DNA from: Leptospira chreensis
GTDB taxonomy: Bacteria > Spirochaetota > Leptospiria > Leptospirales > Leptospiraceae
DNA length: 64,000 nt
Direction: 5' to 3'
Assembly (NCBI RefSeq): GCF_016919165.1
Contig: NZ_JAFFPS010000033.1
Span: 1 to 64,000, forward strand
Shown: positions 44,455 through 53,504 of the stretch, in pieces
Numbering within the stretch: the stretch's first letter is position 1
How the letters are laid out: every line of letters starts with the position of its first letter
Notes under the pieces: model-generated
What the model was told of the DNA's origin: nothing
Seen by the model: the letters and a program-made list of their open reading frames with translations, nothing else
Databases searched by the model: none
Made by a program: the position numbers and the translations under genes

Positions 44455-44578
44455 ATTGACGGCTTTTAAAAACTGGCCTTAATTCCGGGAGGAATGGGGT
44501 GTAAATCCTCAGCTGACGGCGCAACCGTGATTTCCATACAACTATGGAATAAGTCGGATCTTCCCGTAAATGAATCGC
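44455..44578 (+). promoter_or_regulatory. Cobalamin (B12) riboswitch
   Basis: The conserved core reads CCGGGAGGAATGGGGTG, AAATCCTCAGCTGACGGC, GCAACCGTGA, a TTCCATA...TATGGAA hairpin and AAGTCGGATCTTCCCG: the B12-box order of the family, with GCAACCGTGA standing for the canonical GCAACTGT. It lies ~130 bases upstream of a lipoprotein gene. AdoCbl or another cobalamin should shut off translation or transcription. Confidence 0.85.
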
Positions 44579-44679
44579 CCGTAAACGATCATTTGCACCG
44601 AAAATTTTTTTCAGGGCCCCGGACAAATATGTCATTGGGTCGTTGAAAATGCACAAATCACAACTGAACAAATTCTGCG

Positions 44680-44700
44680 CTCCTAATGACAAAACAGGAG
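44680..44700 (+). promoter_or_regulatory. SD-masking hairpin, possible riboswitch output
   Basis: CTCCT (44680-44684) can pair with AGGAG (44696-44700), the SD of the next gene, across an 11-base loop. This would hide the ribosome site when the upstream aptamer is in its bound state. Confidence 0.45.
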
Positions 44701-44706
44701 ACAAAA

Positions 44707-45591
44707 TTGAAAATTCAAACAAACCTATTTTTCGTCGGCATTTCCCTGCTTTTGGTCTGGAATTGCGAAACAAAACCGTCTAACGTAGATTCTACGTTGT
44801 TATTGCCACTTTTACAAATGGATCATTCAACTCCAAACACTGGATCTGAAACCCCAACAGAAACACCTCCTGGTGCACCGATCTTAAACCCTGGTGTTTG
44901 GTTGGCCGATACTGTGAAGTCTGCACCGGGACATACAGGTTCAGGGATCGGGAACAGTAATAATGCAGTGAATGGAGTTCGAGGTGCTGGCCTCGGCGGC
45001 GGGGGAACCGATGTATTTTCATTAGCTTATACATTAGCAAATGATCATATTATTTTAGAATGGTCTGGTCACAAAATTACCAATGGCCCTGGGATTGATT
45101 TTATAGTTTTTGAAAATGCTTTCAAAGTTTCAAATCCAAGTACATATTTCATGGATATCGTCATTGTCGAGGTAAGTAACGATACGATCAATTGGTGTGG
45201 TTTTAATCCGAACTATCGTTTTACACCTAAAACAACATATTCTAAAAATCCTGCTGATTGGCCAAGGTTTGCTGGTAGGAATTCCGTGTTGTTTCATGAA
45301 ACAACAAAAAATTTTGGATACGATCCTAGTTTGGTTTTTGACACGGCGAACTCCGGTGGAGATGGGTTTGATTTAGAGGAACTGAGCGAAGTATCAAATT
45401 CGGCAGGGGGGCTTGGTTGTAATTCCAGTCTAAGGGATGAATTAAAAAATGGATTTACTTACATCAGGCTCTCTTCTGCCTCCTCTGTTCGTTGGAAAAA
45501 TCCAGATACAAATTTGGCTTTTTTAAAAGAGGCCATCTCCAATGGACCAGATATTGACGGTGTATACGCAAGATACCGAGCCGTAAGGTAA
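44707..45591 (+). CDS. Cobalamin-switched lipoprotein, 'cell surface protein' type
   Basis: 294 residues. The TTG start at 44707 is preferred over an upstream ATG (44686) because AGGAG ends 6 nt before it and the ATG lies inside the masking hairpin. The signal peptide ends LLLVWNC. The mature part has a Gly-rich patch (GAGLGGGGTDVFSLAY), then a beta-rich domain with ITNGPGIDFIVFENAF, SNDTINWCGFNPNY, WPRFAGRN and final GPDIDGVYARYR. I know of similar proteins from B12-regulated loci near TonB receptors but the molecular role is not known; cobalamin capture is the natural inference. A strong terminator follows, so it is a single-gene unit. Confidence 0.87.
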   Translation: MKIQTNLFFVGISLLLVWNCETKPSNVDSTLLLPLLQMDHSTPNTGSETPTETPPGAPILNPGVWLADTVKSAPGHTGSGIGNSNNAVNGVRGAGLGGGGTDVFSLAYTLANDHIILEWSGHKITNGPGIDFIVFENAFKVSNPSTYFMDIVIVEVSNDTINWCGFNPNYRFTPKTTYSKNPADWPRFAGRNSVLFHETTKNFGYDPSLVFDTANSGGDGFDLEELSEVSNSAGGLGCNSSLRDELKNGFTYIRLSSASSVRWKNPDTNLAFLKEAISNGPDIDGVYARYRAVR

Positions 45592-45611
45592 ATTTTTGTA
45601 ACAATTCGTAC

Positions 45612-45660
45612 AGCACCCAAGTTTTTTTAGGGTTATCCTACTTGGGTGCTTTGGTTTTTT
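45612..45660 (+). terminator. Rho-independent terminator
   Basis: AGCACCCAAG (45612-45621) and CTTGGGTGCT (45641-45650), a perfect 10-bp stem, then ttggtttttt. It ends the cobalamin-switched lipoprotein unit. Confidence 0.85.
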
Positions 45661-45789
45661 GCAAGGCAGAACAAAGTGATTTTTCTTTGTTACTTCTTCC
45701 CATTCTTTTCACTTGATAAAAAATATAGAACGATTAGTCTGTCTCGTGGAAGATCAATCGTCATCTTTCTACTGGATTCTTATTTTTTT

Positions 45790-46335
45790 ATGAAAGAACA
45801 AGTTTATTTAAACATTGGGGAAGCCTATTTTACTTCAGGTGTCTACGAAATTAGAACCATCTTAGGGTCTTGTGTTTCCGTTTGTTTGTATCACGAAAAA
45901 ACAAAACACAGTGCTATCAATCATATCCTACTACCTGGAAGTTTAGATAAAATAGAAGATAAAAAAAGTTCTCGTTATGGGATTACTTCTATGGAACTCA
46001 TTATCAATGAATTTGTGAAACTGAATATTCCTCGAACCGAACTAAAAGCAAAAATATTTGGTGGATCGCAAACTTTGAAACTCACAACGAGTCACGCCGG
46101 CCCAAATAATGTTAAATTTGTAAAAGAGTTTTTGCAAACGGAAAAAATCCCAATCATTAGTGAAGACACAGGCGGGGAATTGTATAGAAAATTAGCTTTT
46201 CATACAGATACTTATGATGTTTTTATAACACGAATTCCTGCGAACCTTTCTACTGAAATTCTTACACAAGAAAAACATTTTGAAACTAAAGTTCGCGAGA
46301 GAATGGTTAAAAAAACTTCTGTTTTTACATTTTAA
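45790..46335 (+). CDS. cheD: CheD chemoreceptor glutamine deamidase
   Basis: 181 residues. MKEQVYLNIGEAYFTSG starts the usual CheD core; the longer frame from 45646 would add 48 unlike residues. Catalytic Cys in TILGSCVSVCLY and His in SAINHILLPG are present, as is KIFGGSQTL. It deamidates receptor glutamines and may interact with CheC-type phosphatases or CheY. No SD is visible. Its last four bases overlap the end of the convergent cheY gene, linking it to the chemotaxis cluster. Confidence 0.93.
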   Translation: MKEQVYLNIGEAYFTSGVYEIRTILGSCVSVCLYHEKTKHSAINHILLPGSLDKIEDKKSSRYGITSMELIINEFVKLNIPRTELKAKIFGGSQTLKLTTSHAGPNNVKFVKEFLQTEKIPIISEDTGGELYRKLAFHTDTYDVFITRIPANLSTEILTQEKHFETKVRERMVKKTSVFTF

Positions 46336-46700
46336 CTCGTGATTCGTTTGAGGACTTCAATCAAATCCTCATCATCAAATGGTTTTACAATCCATGCTTT
46401 GACTCCTGCATCTTTGCCGGCTTGGCGTAAGTGATCACTGGATTCTGTTGATACGATGACAATGTTTGCCCCAGCTCCTTTAGGATGAGCCAAAAAATCT
46501 CGAGATAATTCGATTCCGTTTTTACCAGGCATATTCACATCAAATACACATCCATCAAAGGGGCCATTGAGTTCTAGGCTTTTCATTGCTTGGTCGGCAT
46601 TCTCAGCTTTGAAGATTTCATAACCCTCATCTCCAAGTACCATCTCCATAAGTTTAAGAGCCGTTGGTGCATCGTCACAAAGTAATATTTTTTTTGACAT
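46332..46700 (-). CDS. cheY: CheY-like single-domain response regulator
   Basis: 122 residues, one receiver domain. Acidic pair DD at 9-10, phospho-Asp54 (CVFDVNMPGKNG), Thr/Ser in IVSTES and Lys in IVKPFDDEDL. As the last gene of the che operon (12 bases after cheB), it should carry phosphate from CheA to the flagellar motor or to an adaptor. AGGAG lies 7 nt before the ATG. Leptospires have several cheY copies, so the paralogue cannot be fixed. Confidence 0.92.
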   Translation of the reverse strand: MSKKILLCDDAPTALKLMEMVLGDEGYEIFKAENADQAMKSLELNGPFDGCVFDVNMPGKNGIELSRDFLAHPKGAGANIVIVSTESSDHLRQAGKDAGVKAWIVKPFDDEDLIEVLKRITS

Positions 46701-46712
46701 ATTGAATCTCCT

Positions 46713-47741
46713 CTATTGTTCTAAAAATTGTAAAATAACATTTGGTATCGAAGAAAGGCTGACTTGCTTTTCAACAGCACCGAGTTGGAATGCTTCTTTG
46801 GGCATTCCGTAAACTACACATGATTCTTCATCTTGGCCAATGGTTCGTCCGCCCTTATCTTTAATTCCTTTTAAACCGACGGCTCCATCCCTTCCCATTC
46901 CGGTGAGTAATATTGCTAAACAATAATTCCCCATTTTGCCTTTGGAAATAGAATCAAATAAAACATCGACAGAGGGACGATGGCCGCTGACTTTCTCAAA
47001 AACTTCTAACTCAAGATAAAAACGTCCCGCTAAACGACGAACGAGTAAATGTTGGTCCCCTGGTGCTAAATAAACATGACCTTGTTCTAAAATGTCTCCA
47101 TGTCCTGCTTCCTTTACCGGAAGGCCCGTGGTTTGGTTGAGTCTTTGCGCAAACAAAGTTGTAAAATGTTCAGGCATATGTTGGACAATGACTATGGGCG
47201 GTAGGTCACTAGGGAGTTGGTGTAAAATAAAATCAAGGGCTTGGGTTCCGCCAGTGGATGCTCCAATAGCAATTAATTTAATGTTAGTTTGTTTACCTTT
47301 TAATCCGGTTAATTTTGTTTTAAGAGTCGTTAGTGATTGTTTGGGTTTTGAAGTAAGCCCTAATTTTCTAATTTTGATTTTCAGTTCTTCCAACATCCGT
47401 AAAAAATCAGCCTCGCTTCCGTCAGGTTTTTTTACAAAATCCATAGCTCCTTTTTGGAGAGCTTGGATGGTTGCATTAGCACCTGATACCGTGTAGGTGC
47501 TAAGCATAATCACTGGGGTTGGAAAGTTGGGCATAAGCCAGTCTAAAAATTCGATCCCCGTCATACCTGGCATATCAACATCTAAACTGATCACATCTGG
47601 GTGAAGTTGTGGAATCAAACGTTTTGCTTCCATTGCATTTGATGCAGTTCCAACAACTTGAATCGTTTTGTCACTCGCAAACATTTCCGACAGGACATTA
47701 CGCACTACAGTTTGATCATCTACAATGAGTAACTTTATCAT
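46713..47741 (-). CDS. cheB: CheB chemotaxis methylesterase/deamidase
   Basis: 342 residues. Receiver domain with Asp54 (VISLDVDMPGMTG) and Lys in VKKPDG; C-terminal methylesterase domain from ~150 with catalytic Ser (AIGASTGGTQAL), His (QHMPEHFT) and Asp in the GMGRDGAVG motif. It removes methyl groups from receptors to adapt. Its ATG overlaps the cheA stop (TAATG). Confidence 0.96.
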   Translation of the reverse strand: MIKLLIVDDQTVVRNVLSEMFASDKTIQVVGTASNAMEAKRLIPQLHPDVISLDVDMPGMTGIEFLDWLMPNFPTPVIMLSTYTVSGANATIQALQKGAMDFVKKPDGSEADFLRMLEELKIKIRKLGLTSKPKQSLTTLKTKLTGLKGKQTNIKLIAIGASTGGTQALDFILHQLPSDLPPIVIVQHMPEHFTTLFAQRLNQTTGLPVKEAGHGDILEQGHVYLAPGDQHLLVRRLAGRFYLELEVFEKVSGHRPSVDVLFDSISKGKMGNYCLAILLTGMGRDGAVGLKGIKDKGGRTIGQDEESCVVYGMPKEAFQLGAVEKQVSLSSIPNVILQFLEQ

Positions 47742-49612
47742 TAGTCGTTTCTTTGCATTTTTTGAAAAATGGATTTAACATCTAAAATTAAACTTACATT
47801 TCCACTTCCAAGGATTGTAAAACCATTCACTCCATTGGCTTCTTCTAAAATTCCTTGTAAGGGTTTGATGACGACATTTTGATTGCCAATAATTTCATCC
47901 ACCCGGATTCCAATTAGTTTTTTTTCATACTCGAGTACAATCATGAGCGGATCTAAATTATCGTAAAGGATCGTTTCTCTATGATTCAAAATCTGATTGA
48001 TTTCAAAGATAGGAATGAAGGTGCCGCGAACATCAATTACTTTCTGATTGTCTTCTAATGGAATTTCTTCTCTGTTATTAAGGCTAACAAACTCCCTAAG
48101 TTCAATCGTCTGGATAGTGAAAAACTTTTCACCAATACGAACAACAGTTCCTTCCATGATACCTAACGAAAGTGGAATTCTTAAAATGAAACTTGTGCCT
48201 TTCCCAACACGGCTATGAATTTCAATTTTCCCACCCATCCTTTCGACGTTTTGTCGGACGATATCCATTCCGACACCTCGTCCAGAAATATCTGTCACCG
48301 CATCGGCAGTCGATAATCCAGGTACAAAAATTAAATTGTAAACTTCTTGGTCAGATAAGTTTTCTGTATCACCACTGAGAATCCCTCGTTCTAGAGATTT
48401 TTGTATGATTTTTTCTTTGTTAAGTCCACGGCCATCATCCCGAATCATTACCCAGACCTCGTTTACTGATTGTCTGGCACTTAACTGAATGGTTCCCACT
48501 TCCGGTTTTCCAACAAGCGTGCGTTCACCTGCGTTTTCAATTCCATGATCTATGGAGTTCCTTAAGATGTGAATGATTGGATCTGCAATGAGATCAACTA
48601 TGGATTTATCAATTTCCGTTTCTTCACCGCTAATGTAGAGTGCTACTTTTTTGTTTGCCTTCTTTTGTAGATCTCGTACCAAACGAGACATTTTTTGGAA
48701 AACGCCACTGATTGGTATCATCCGGGTCGACAAAGCCACTTCCTGTAAATCTAATACAATTTTACGGAGTCTATTGAGTGAAGAATTGAAATCTTCGTTT
48801 CTAAGTGATTTGAGAAGAGGGTGCTGGGTTACATTCGATTCGGCAATGACTAGCTCACCTACTAAATCCATAAGTGCATCTAACTTTTCATTGGCGACTT
48901 TGATTTCTTTTTTATGGACTGCAGTGGAAGGACCTGTGACTTCTTTATCAATTTGGGATTTTGTTTGTAAAAGTGGCTCTTGAATCGTTTTTTCCGAATT
49001 CAACTGTGGTTTGGAGATTTCAACAGTTTGAATCTCTACTGTAGTGGAGGAGGATACCGACTCACCAAAGATTTCAAAGGCAGGTTTTTTTGTTACCGTC
49101 GTTGCAGTGGTTACCGTGTCGCTCGGTTCTTCTCCAAAGATTTCAAAACTTTTTTTCTTTTTCGGTGCGGGTTCTTCTTTTGCTTCTGGAATTATTGTTT
49201 CCAGATTCAAACGTTTGATTTCTCTTTTTAAAACTTCGATAATTGCTTCTGATTCTTCATCTAACTCTGGATTTGCTTTGGTTTCATCTACCTTTTCCAA
49301 TAGTCTCCTTAATTGGTCACAGGTGTTGATTAATACTTGGCATATGTCTTCGTTAGGAAGCATTTTTTCCTTACGGAGAATATCCATTAAGGTTTCTGCT
49401 TCGTGAGAAATTTTTACCAAACTTTCGAGTTTTAATAAACCAGAAGAACCTTTAAACGTATGTACAGCACGGAATAGGTTATTGATTAACTCCTCATCAT
49501 ATTCGCCTGCGTGGTCATTGATTTCTTCAATAGAGAGAATTGCCGATTCGCAAACCTCTATCAATTCAAATCCTTCAGGGATAAAATCGAGTAAGAGCTG
49601 TTCTCTTCCCAT
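47741..49612 (-). CDS. cheA: CheA chemotaxis histidine kinase
   Basis: 623 residues. HPt domain with His51 (RAVHTFKGSSG), a Thr/Ser/Lys-rich linker ~150-230 in which KKxFEIFGE occurs twice, dimerisation helices (NEKLDALMDLVGELVIAES), HATPase_c (LIADPIIHILRNSIDHGIE, DDGRGL, GRGVGMDI) and a CheW-like regulatory domain. No recognisable P2 CheY-binding domain. It autophosphorylates and feeds CheY and CheB. Starts 8 bases after the MCP stop. The opposite strand of the linker looks open but is a shadow. Confidence 0.96.
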   Translation of the reverse strand: MGREQLLLDFIPEGFELIEVCESAILSIEEINDHAGEYDEELINNLFRAVHTFKGSSGLLKLESLVKISHEAETLMDILRKEKMLPNEDICQVLINTCDQLRRLLEKVDETKANPELDEESEAIIEVLKREIKRLNLETIIPEAKEEPAPKKKKSFEIFGEEPSDTVTTATTVTKKPAFEIFGESVSSSTTVEIQTVEISKPQLNSEKTIQEPLLQTKSQIDKEVTGPSTAVHKKEIKVANEKLDALMDLVGELVIAESNVTQHPLLKSLRNEDFNSSLNRLRKIVLDLQEVALSTRMIPISGVFQKMSRLVRDLQKKANKKVALYISGEETEIDKSIVDLIADPIIHILRNSIDHGIENAGERTLVGKPEVGTIQLSARQSVNEVWVMIRDDGRGLNKEKIIQKSLERGILSGDTENLSDQEVYNLIFVPGLSTADAVTDISGRGVGMDIVRQNVERMGGKIEIHSRVGKGTSFILRIPLSLGIMEGTVVRIGEKFFTIQTIELREFVSLNNREEIPLEDNQKVIDVRGTFIPIFEINQILNHRETILYDNLDPLMIVLEYEKKLIGIRVDEIIGNQNVVIKPLQGILEEANGVNGFTILGSGNVSLILDVKSIFQKMQRND

Positions 49613-49620
49613 ATCTAAAC

Positions 49621-51141
49621 TCAGAATTTTTCAGTCAGAGCGTTATGTTCATGTGTCGAACCAAAAGAATTGGACGACTTATTATTTTTTCCAAATTCAG
49701 CCGCTATATTTTTAAGATCACCTGGTTTGTTTGTTAAATTTTTGTTTTGTTTCGACAAAGCCAACTTTGCTTTATCTATTTTAACAAGTGTACCCATAAT
49801 TTCGAGTAGGTGGCCTGATTGTTCTTTGAGTTCGTTTGATGTTGCTGCTAGTTCTTCGGAAGAAGATGCCGCGATTTGTGTGGTTTGATCCATTTGAGTC
49901 ATCGCCAAAGAAATTTGATTGATTCCTGAGGATTGTTCACTCGATGCATCTGCAATGGAGGAAACTAATTCTGCCGTTTTTTTAATACTCGGAACAATTT
50001 CTTCGATTACTTTTCCTGCTTCTTCGGCTAAGGACACACTGTTGAAAGATAGTTGGTTGATTTCTTGAGCGGCAACTTGGCTTCTTTCTGCTAATTTTCT
50101 AACTTCATCAGCTACCACGGCAAAACCCTTCCCATGTTTACCCGCACGAGCCGCTTCAATCGCAGCATTTAAGGCGAGTAAGTTGGTTTGATAAGCAATT
50201 TCTTCGATGATTTTGATTTTGGAGGAAATGTTTTTCATTGCATCCAAAGTTTTAAAAACTGCCTCTCTACCTTTTGTTGTTTCTTTTGCTGAAGTAGAAG
50301 CGATTTGGTTGGTTTCGCTAGCAGCTTGTGAGTTTTGAGTTACCGAAGAAGACATTTCTTCAATGGAGGCTGTGGACTCTTCGATAGAAGCTGCTTGTTC
50401 ACTAGCACCTTGGCTGAGAGAATATGCGGTGGAAGAAACTTGTTCTGCTGCCGTGGAAACAGTGGCTGCAATTTCTACAGCTGAGTTGAGTGCTTTTGTA
50501 ATACTTACTATAATCCATGCGGCAATGAGAATGGAAACAAAAGCGGAAACAACAAAAAGCACAACCATAAATACAAAAATCCCAGCATACAGTTCATCTG
50601 TGAGTTTGTTTGCTTCGTTCATATCATCGGAAGCCATTTTTGCAATTTCGTTAGTGACGGCATCAAACCGATTCGCAGCTGGGCGTCCCTTTTTAGTGGA
50701 TATAGCCTGCGCTTCGTCTGTGTGATTTTTCAGTGCGACCACTTTCACTTCTTCATAAGCAGCGGCATAATCATCGAATGCGGCTCTCAGTTCTTTTATC
50801 TTTTCTTGGTCTTTTTCGTTTCCTAATTTTTGTAACGCATCAATCTGTTCAAACAATTCTTTGGTATATTTTACCCGATTGGTTAATCTTATATTCATGG
50901 CCTCAATTGTTTGTTCGAGGATGAGATCCTTTTCATTTCGGATCAGCCACATGAATTTTGTTCTAATTTTTTCTGAAAACTGAACTTTAGGAGAGTAAAT
51001 CAAAACTAGGTCTGTTACCTTTTTATTGAAAATTTTAACGCTGTAAATTCCTGAACCTGTTCCAATTCCGATAAATAATATCAACAAACTGAACCCGAGG
51101 ATCAATTTTCCTTTTACTGTCATGGATTTTAAATTAAACAT
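49621..51141 (-). CDS. Methyl-accepting chemotaxis protein
   Basis: 506 residues. TM1 ~15-36 ([17 protein letters not shown]), a ~150-residue four-helix-bundle-type periplasmic sensor with coiled character ([17 protein letters not shown]), TM2 ~190-215 and the cytoplasmic signalling hairpin. The tip is present: [26 protein letters not shown] is split here as [16 protein letters not shown] and [18 protein letters not shown]. The signal is unknown. GAGGAAAAAAT gives an SD before the ATG. It lies between cheW and cheA, so it probably signals through this cluster. Confidence 0.95.
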   Translation of the reverse strand: MFNLKSMTVKGKLILGFSLLILFIGIGTGSGIYSVKIFNKKVTDLVLIYSPKVQFSEKIRTKFMWLIRNEKDLILEQTIEAMNIRLTNRVKYTKELFEQIDALQKLGNEKDQEKIKELRAAFDDYAAAYEEVKVVALKNHTDEAQAISTKKGRPAANRFDAVTNEIAKMASDDMNEANKLTDELYAGIFVFMVVLFVVSAFVSILIAAWIIVSITKALNSAVEIAATVSTAAEQVSSTAYSLSQGASEQAASIEESTASIEEMSSSVTQNSQAASETNQIASTSAKETTKGREAVFKTLDAMKNISSKIKIIEEIAYQTNLLALNAAIEAARAGKHGKGFAVVADEVRKLAERSQVAAQEINQLSFNSVSLAEEAGKVIEEIVPSIKKTAELVSSIADASSEQSSGINQISLAMTQMDQTTQIAASSSEELAATSNELKEQSGHLLEIMGTLVKIDKAKLALSKQNKNLTNKPGDLKNIAAEFGKNNKSSNSFGSTHEHNALTEKF

Positions 51142-51154
51142 ATTTTTTCCTCTT

Positions 51155-51679
51155 CTAAGCTTGATTACTGATGGCTACATCTAATGCTAGTTTGTCTTCG
51201 TCTTTGAGAAGTTTTTCTATATTGAGTAAAACTTTTACATCGTCGCTGACTTTTGCTATGGATTTGATAAACTGATTCCCTTGGTGTTCCCCAAACTTGG
51301 GGGCCTCTTCCATGCTATTGGGAGCAATTTTGATTACCTCTTTTACTGTATCTACGATCAGTCCAATGAGTTGTTGGTTTACGCTTAAGATAATCACACA
51401 GGTTTTGTCATTGTAACCGATAGATTGCATTCGGAATCGATCTCGGACGTCAACAAGTGCAATGACTTTTCCACGAAGGTTGATGACACCTTTGATAAAC
51501 GTTGGCATATCGGGAATTTCTGTAATGGTCTGCATCCCTACAATTTCGGTGATGAATTTGATTTCGATTCCGTAACTTCGGTCTGCGAGTGAGAATATTA
51601 GATAACGACCGTCCAGGGTGTCTTCGTCATCATAATCATCGTTTTCATCAGATAGAGGTTCCATATCCAAGCTGTTCAT
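51155..51679 (-). CDS. cheW: CheW coupling protein
   Basis: 174 residues, one CheW domain. [36 protein letters not shown] and DVRDRF are the canonical stretches; NLRG is the receptor-binding mark. A ~20-residue acidic N-terminal tail precedes the core. It links the receptor to CheA. AAGGTG lies 5 nt upstream of the ATG. MCP follows after 13 bases. Confidence 0.95.
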   Translation of the reverse strand: MNSLDMEPLSDENDDYDDEDTLDGRYLIFSLADRSYGIEIKFITEIVGMQTITEIPDMPTFIKGVINLRGKVIALVDVRDRFRMQSIGYNDKTCVIILSVNQQLIGLIVDTVKEVIKIAPNSMEEAPKFGEHQGNQFIKSIAKVSDDVKVLLNIEKLLKDEDKLALDVAISNQA

Positions 51680-51764
51680 TCTGTCACCTTCTTGTGAGCG
51701 AAAAATATTATATTGAAATAAACGCGCAATAAAAAATATAAAACAAAAGAATCTTAGTTATCTC

Positions 51765-53015
51765 TTAAGGAATGATATCAAATTCCAAAGTCACGGATAC
51801 TTCGGAAGATTTATTGTTATAAATGTTGGAATCCAATACATTGAAGTATATTTTTGCATTCATATCTTCTAATATTTTTTTAACGATTGGCAATCCGAGT
51901 CCTAATCCGAATTCTTCCTTGGAGTAACGTTCATCTACGTATTTGTTGACTCGGTAGAATGGTTGGAATAGGATAATCTCTTCCGACATTTTAAAATCGA
52001 ATTGGTGGATGGAAGGATCCATCGGCGCATTCAAAATTTTCAGAGAAAATTTGTCTCCAGCTCTCATAAAGAGAATGTAGATGCTGGAACTATCCGGTGC
52101 ATACTTCATTGCGTTAATCAGAAGTTCTCTGATCGCAGTCCTAAGCAGTTTGAAGTTACAATTGAATTTATTTTCTTGCCCGTTTTGTAAATTTGAAATA
52201 TGAAATCTTTGGTTTTTGATCGTGCTCATATCGGCTAGATAGTTCACTTCTTCTTGCACCATATTGTGTAAGTCTTTTAGCATAGTACTTTCTGTGATGA
52301 CAGCACTGCCTTCGAAAACAACCTGTGCCTCTGCTAAAGTTTGGACTAATTTTTTTGTACTACGAAAATTATCCTCTATCAGTTCAAAAATAGTGGAAGG
52401 AACAACGTAGCGATCTCCTTCCTTTTTTGCTTTTCTGAGTAAGGATCCCACCGTTGTGACAAGAGCTCCCAAACCGGAACCTTGCATGAGTGAGGTATTC
52501 AGATTGGGTAGAGCTTTTTCCATCCAATCCTTATGGCTTCCCTTGCCTTCAATCTCATGGCGCCAATTGAAAATTTTGATGATTTCTTTATGTAGATTTT
52601 CTTCGTACTGGACTACCGCTTTCTCCACTTGGGTAAGGTCTACCAACGTTTCTGTTTCTTCTGCAATCTCCAAGACAGAGATGAGTAGATACTTTTGAGG
52701 TTGGGAACCAAAAAGAAAGGGAGCCACTTTGATGACTAGTTGGAACTCAGGAAAGGTGTAACGAGAGGAGAAGGGCACACCAGTCTCTCCCACTTTGGAG
52801 ATGGTTTCTCTCAAGTTTACATAGGCTACCGGTAGGAATTCCTCAATGGATTTTCCTACTGTATTGGTTCCCACTTGCCAGGGATTTGTTTCGGAAGCAT
52901 AGGCCTCTACAATTTGGCCACTTTCGGAAAGAAGGATGTACGTTCCTGATGGTAAAGAGGGGAATACAGCACCCGCAAAAGATTTGATTGTACTTTCCGT
53001 AGACATTCCGGCCAT
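51765..53015 (-). CDS. Atypical sensor kinase-like protein (PAS-like plus HATPase)
   Basis: 416 residues, soluble. A PAS-like N-terminus (~20-115: SGTYILLSESGQIVEAY, FQLVIKVAPFLFG) is followed by a helical region containing FNWRHEIEGKG, whose His could be the phosphorylation site but which does not match any HisKA box, and a HATPase_c domain (LLINAMKYAPD, FGLGLGLPIVKKIL). The G1 box is poorly conserved (NAPMDPS). It may be a non-standard or GHKL-type regulator. 85 bases separate it from cheW; co-transcription with the che genes is possible. A second ATG three codons in is an alternative start. Confidence 0.8.
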   Translation of the reverse strand: MAGMSTESTIKSFAGAVFPSLPSGTYILLSESGQIVEAYASETNPWQVGTNTVGKSIEEFLPVAYVNLRETISKVGETGVPFSSRYTFPEFQLVIKVAPFLFGSQPQKYLLISVLEIAEETETLVDLTQVEKAVVQYEENLHKEIIKIFNWRHEIEGKGSHKDWMEKALPNLNTSLMQGSGLGALVTTVGSLLRKAKKEGDRYVVPSTIFELIEDNFRSTKKLVQTLAEAQVVFEGSAVITESTMLKDLHNMVQEEVNYLADMSTIKNQRFHISNLQNGQENKFNCNFKLLRTAIRELLINAMKYAPDSSSIYILFMRAGDKFSLKILNAPMDPSIHQFDFKMSEEIILFQPFYRVNKYVDERYSKEEFGLGLGLPIVKKILEDMNAKIYFNVLDSNIYNNKSSEVSVTLEFDIIP

Positions 53016-53504
53016 TTCACCTGCTGTTTCAGAATTCGAATACGATCTGAACGGACTCTAGTTATAACACATTAATTCATTAATACAAGAGAGTATGTGA
53101 AAAAATGTTCATAAATCCCAGGGAAAGGTTGAGAAGACTTCCGCTTCTGAAATGAGTCTTAATCGGGAGAAATCCGAGGAAAAGAAAAGGTTCCTTTTTA
53201 AGGCAAGGGGTTCGCTCGTTTTCGATCGTTAGATGATTCGGAAATTCTAAAAAGTTTCGGAGTGTGTTTCCTTCTTTCTTTGTTTTGCTTTTCCGAATTA
53301 TGTCGTTTTAGAAAGGAGTCGCAAGGTTTTGGTTTCTGATACATCCAATGAATTTTTGCAATTTGGGTGCTGTATCCTGGGTTTCGCGAGGGTTGTTGGG
53401 AAGGGAAATCGTAATCAAAGGAATATATGTATAGATGAATATACTTAAATTGTGCAGTGATGATTCCATTGTATTGTGGTGGTTTTTGTTAAGGAAGGAT
53501 GCGG
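53016..53504. other. Intergenic region, no gene seen
   Basis: About 490 bases with frequent stops in all frames and several short direct repeats but no hairpin with a T tail and no recognisable RNA. It separates the end of the DUF1566 lipoprotein (convergent side) from the che-linked kinase promoter. Confidence 0.45.

Noticed and set aside
49044..49406. 120-codon frame opposite the cheA linker
   Set aside because: It lies opposite a Thr/Lys-rich coding linker whose codon bias keeps the reverse strand open; the cheA frame is certain.
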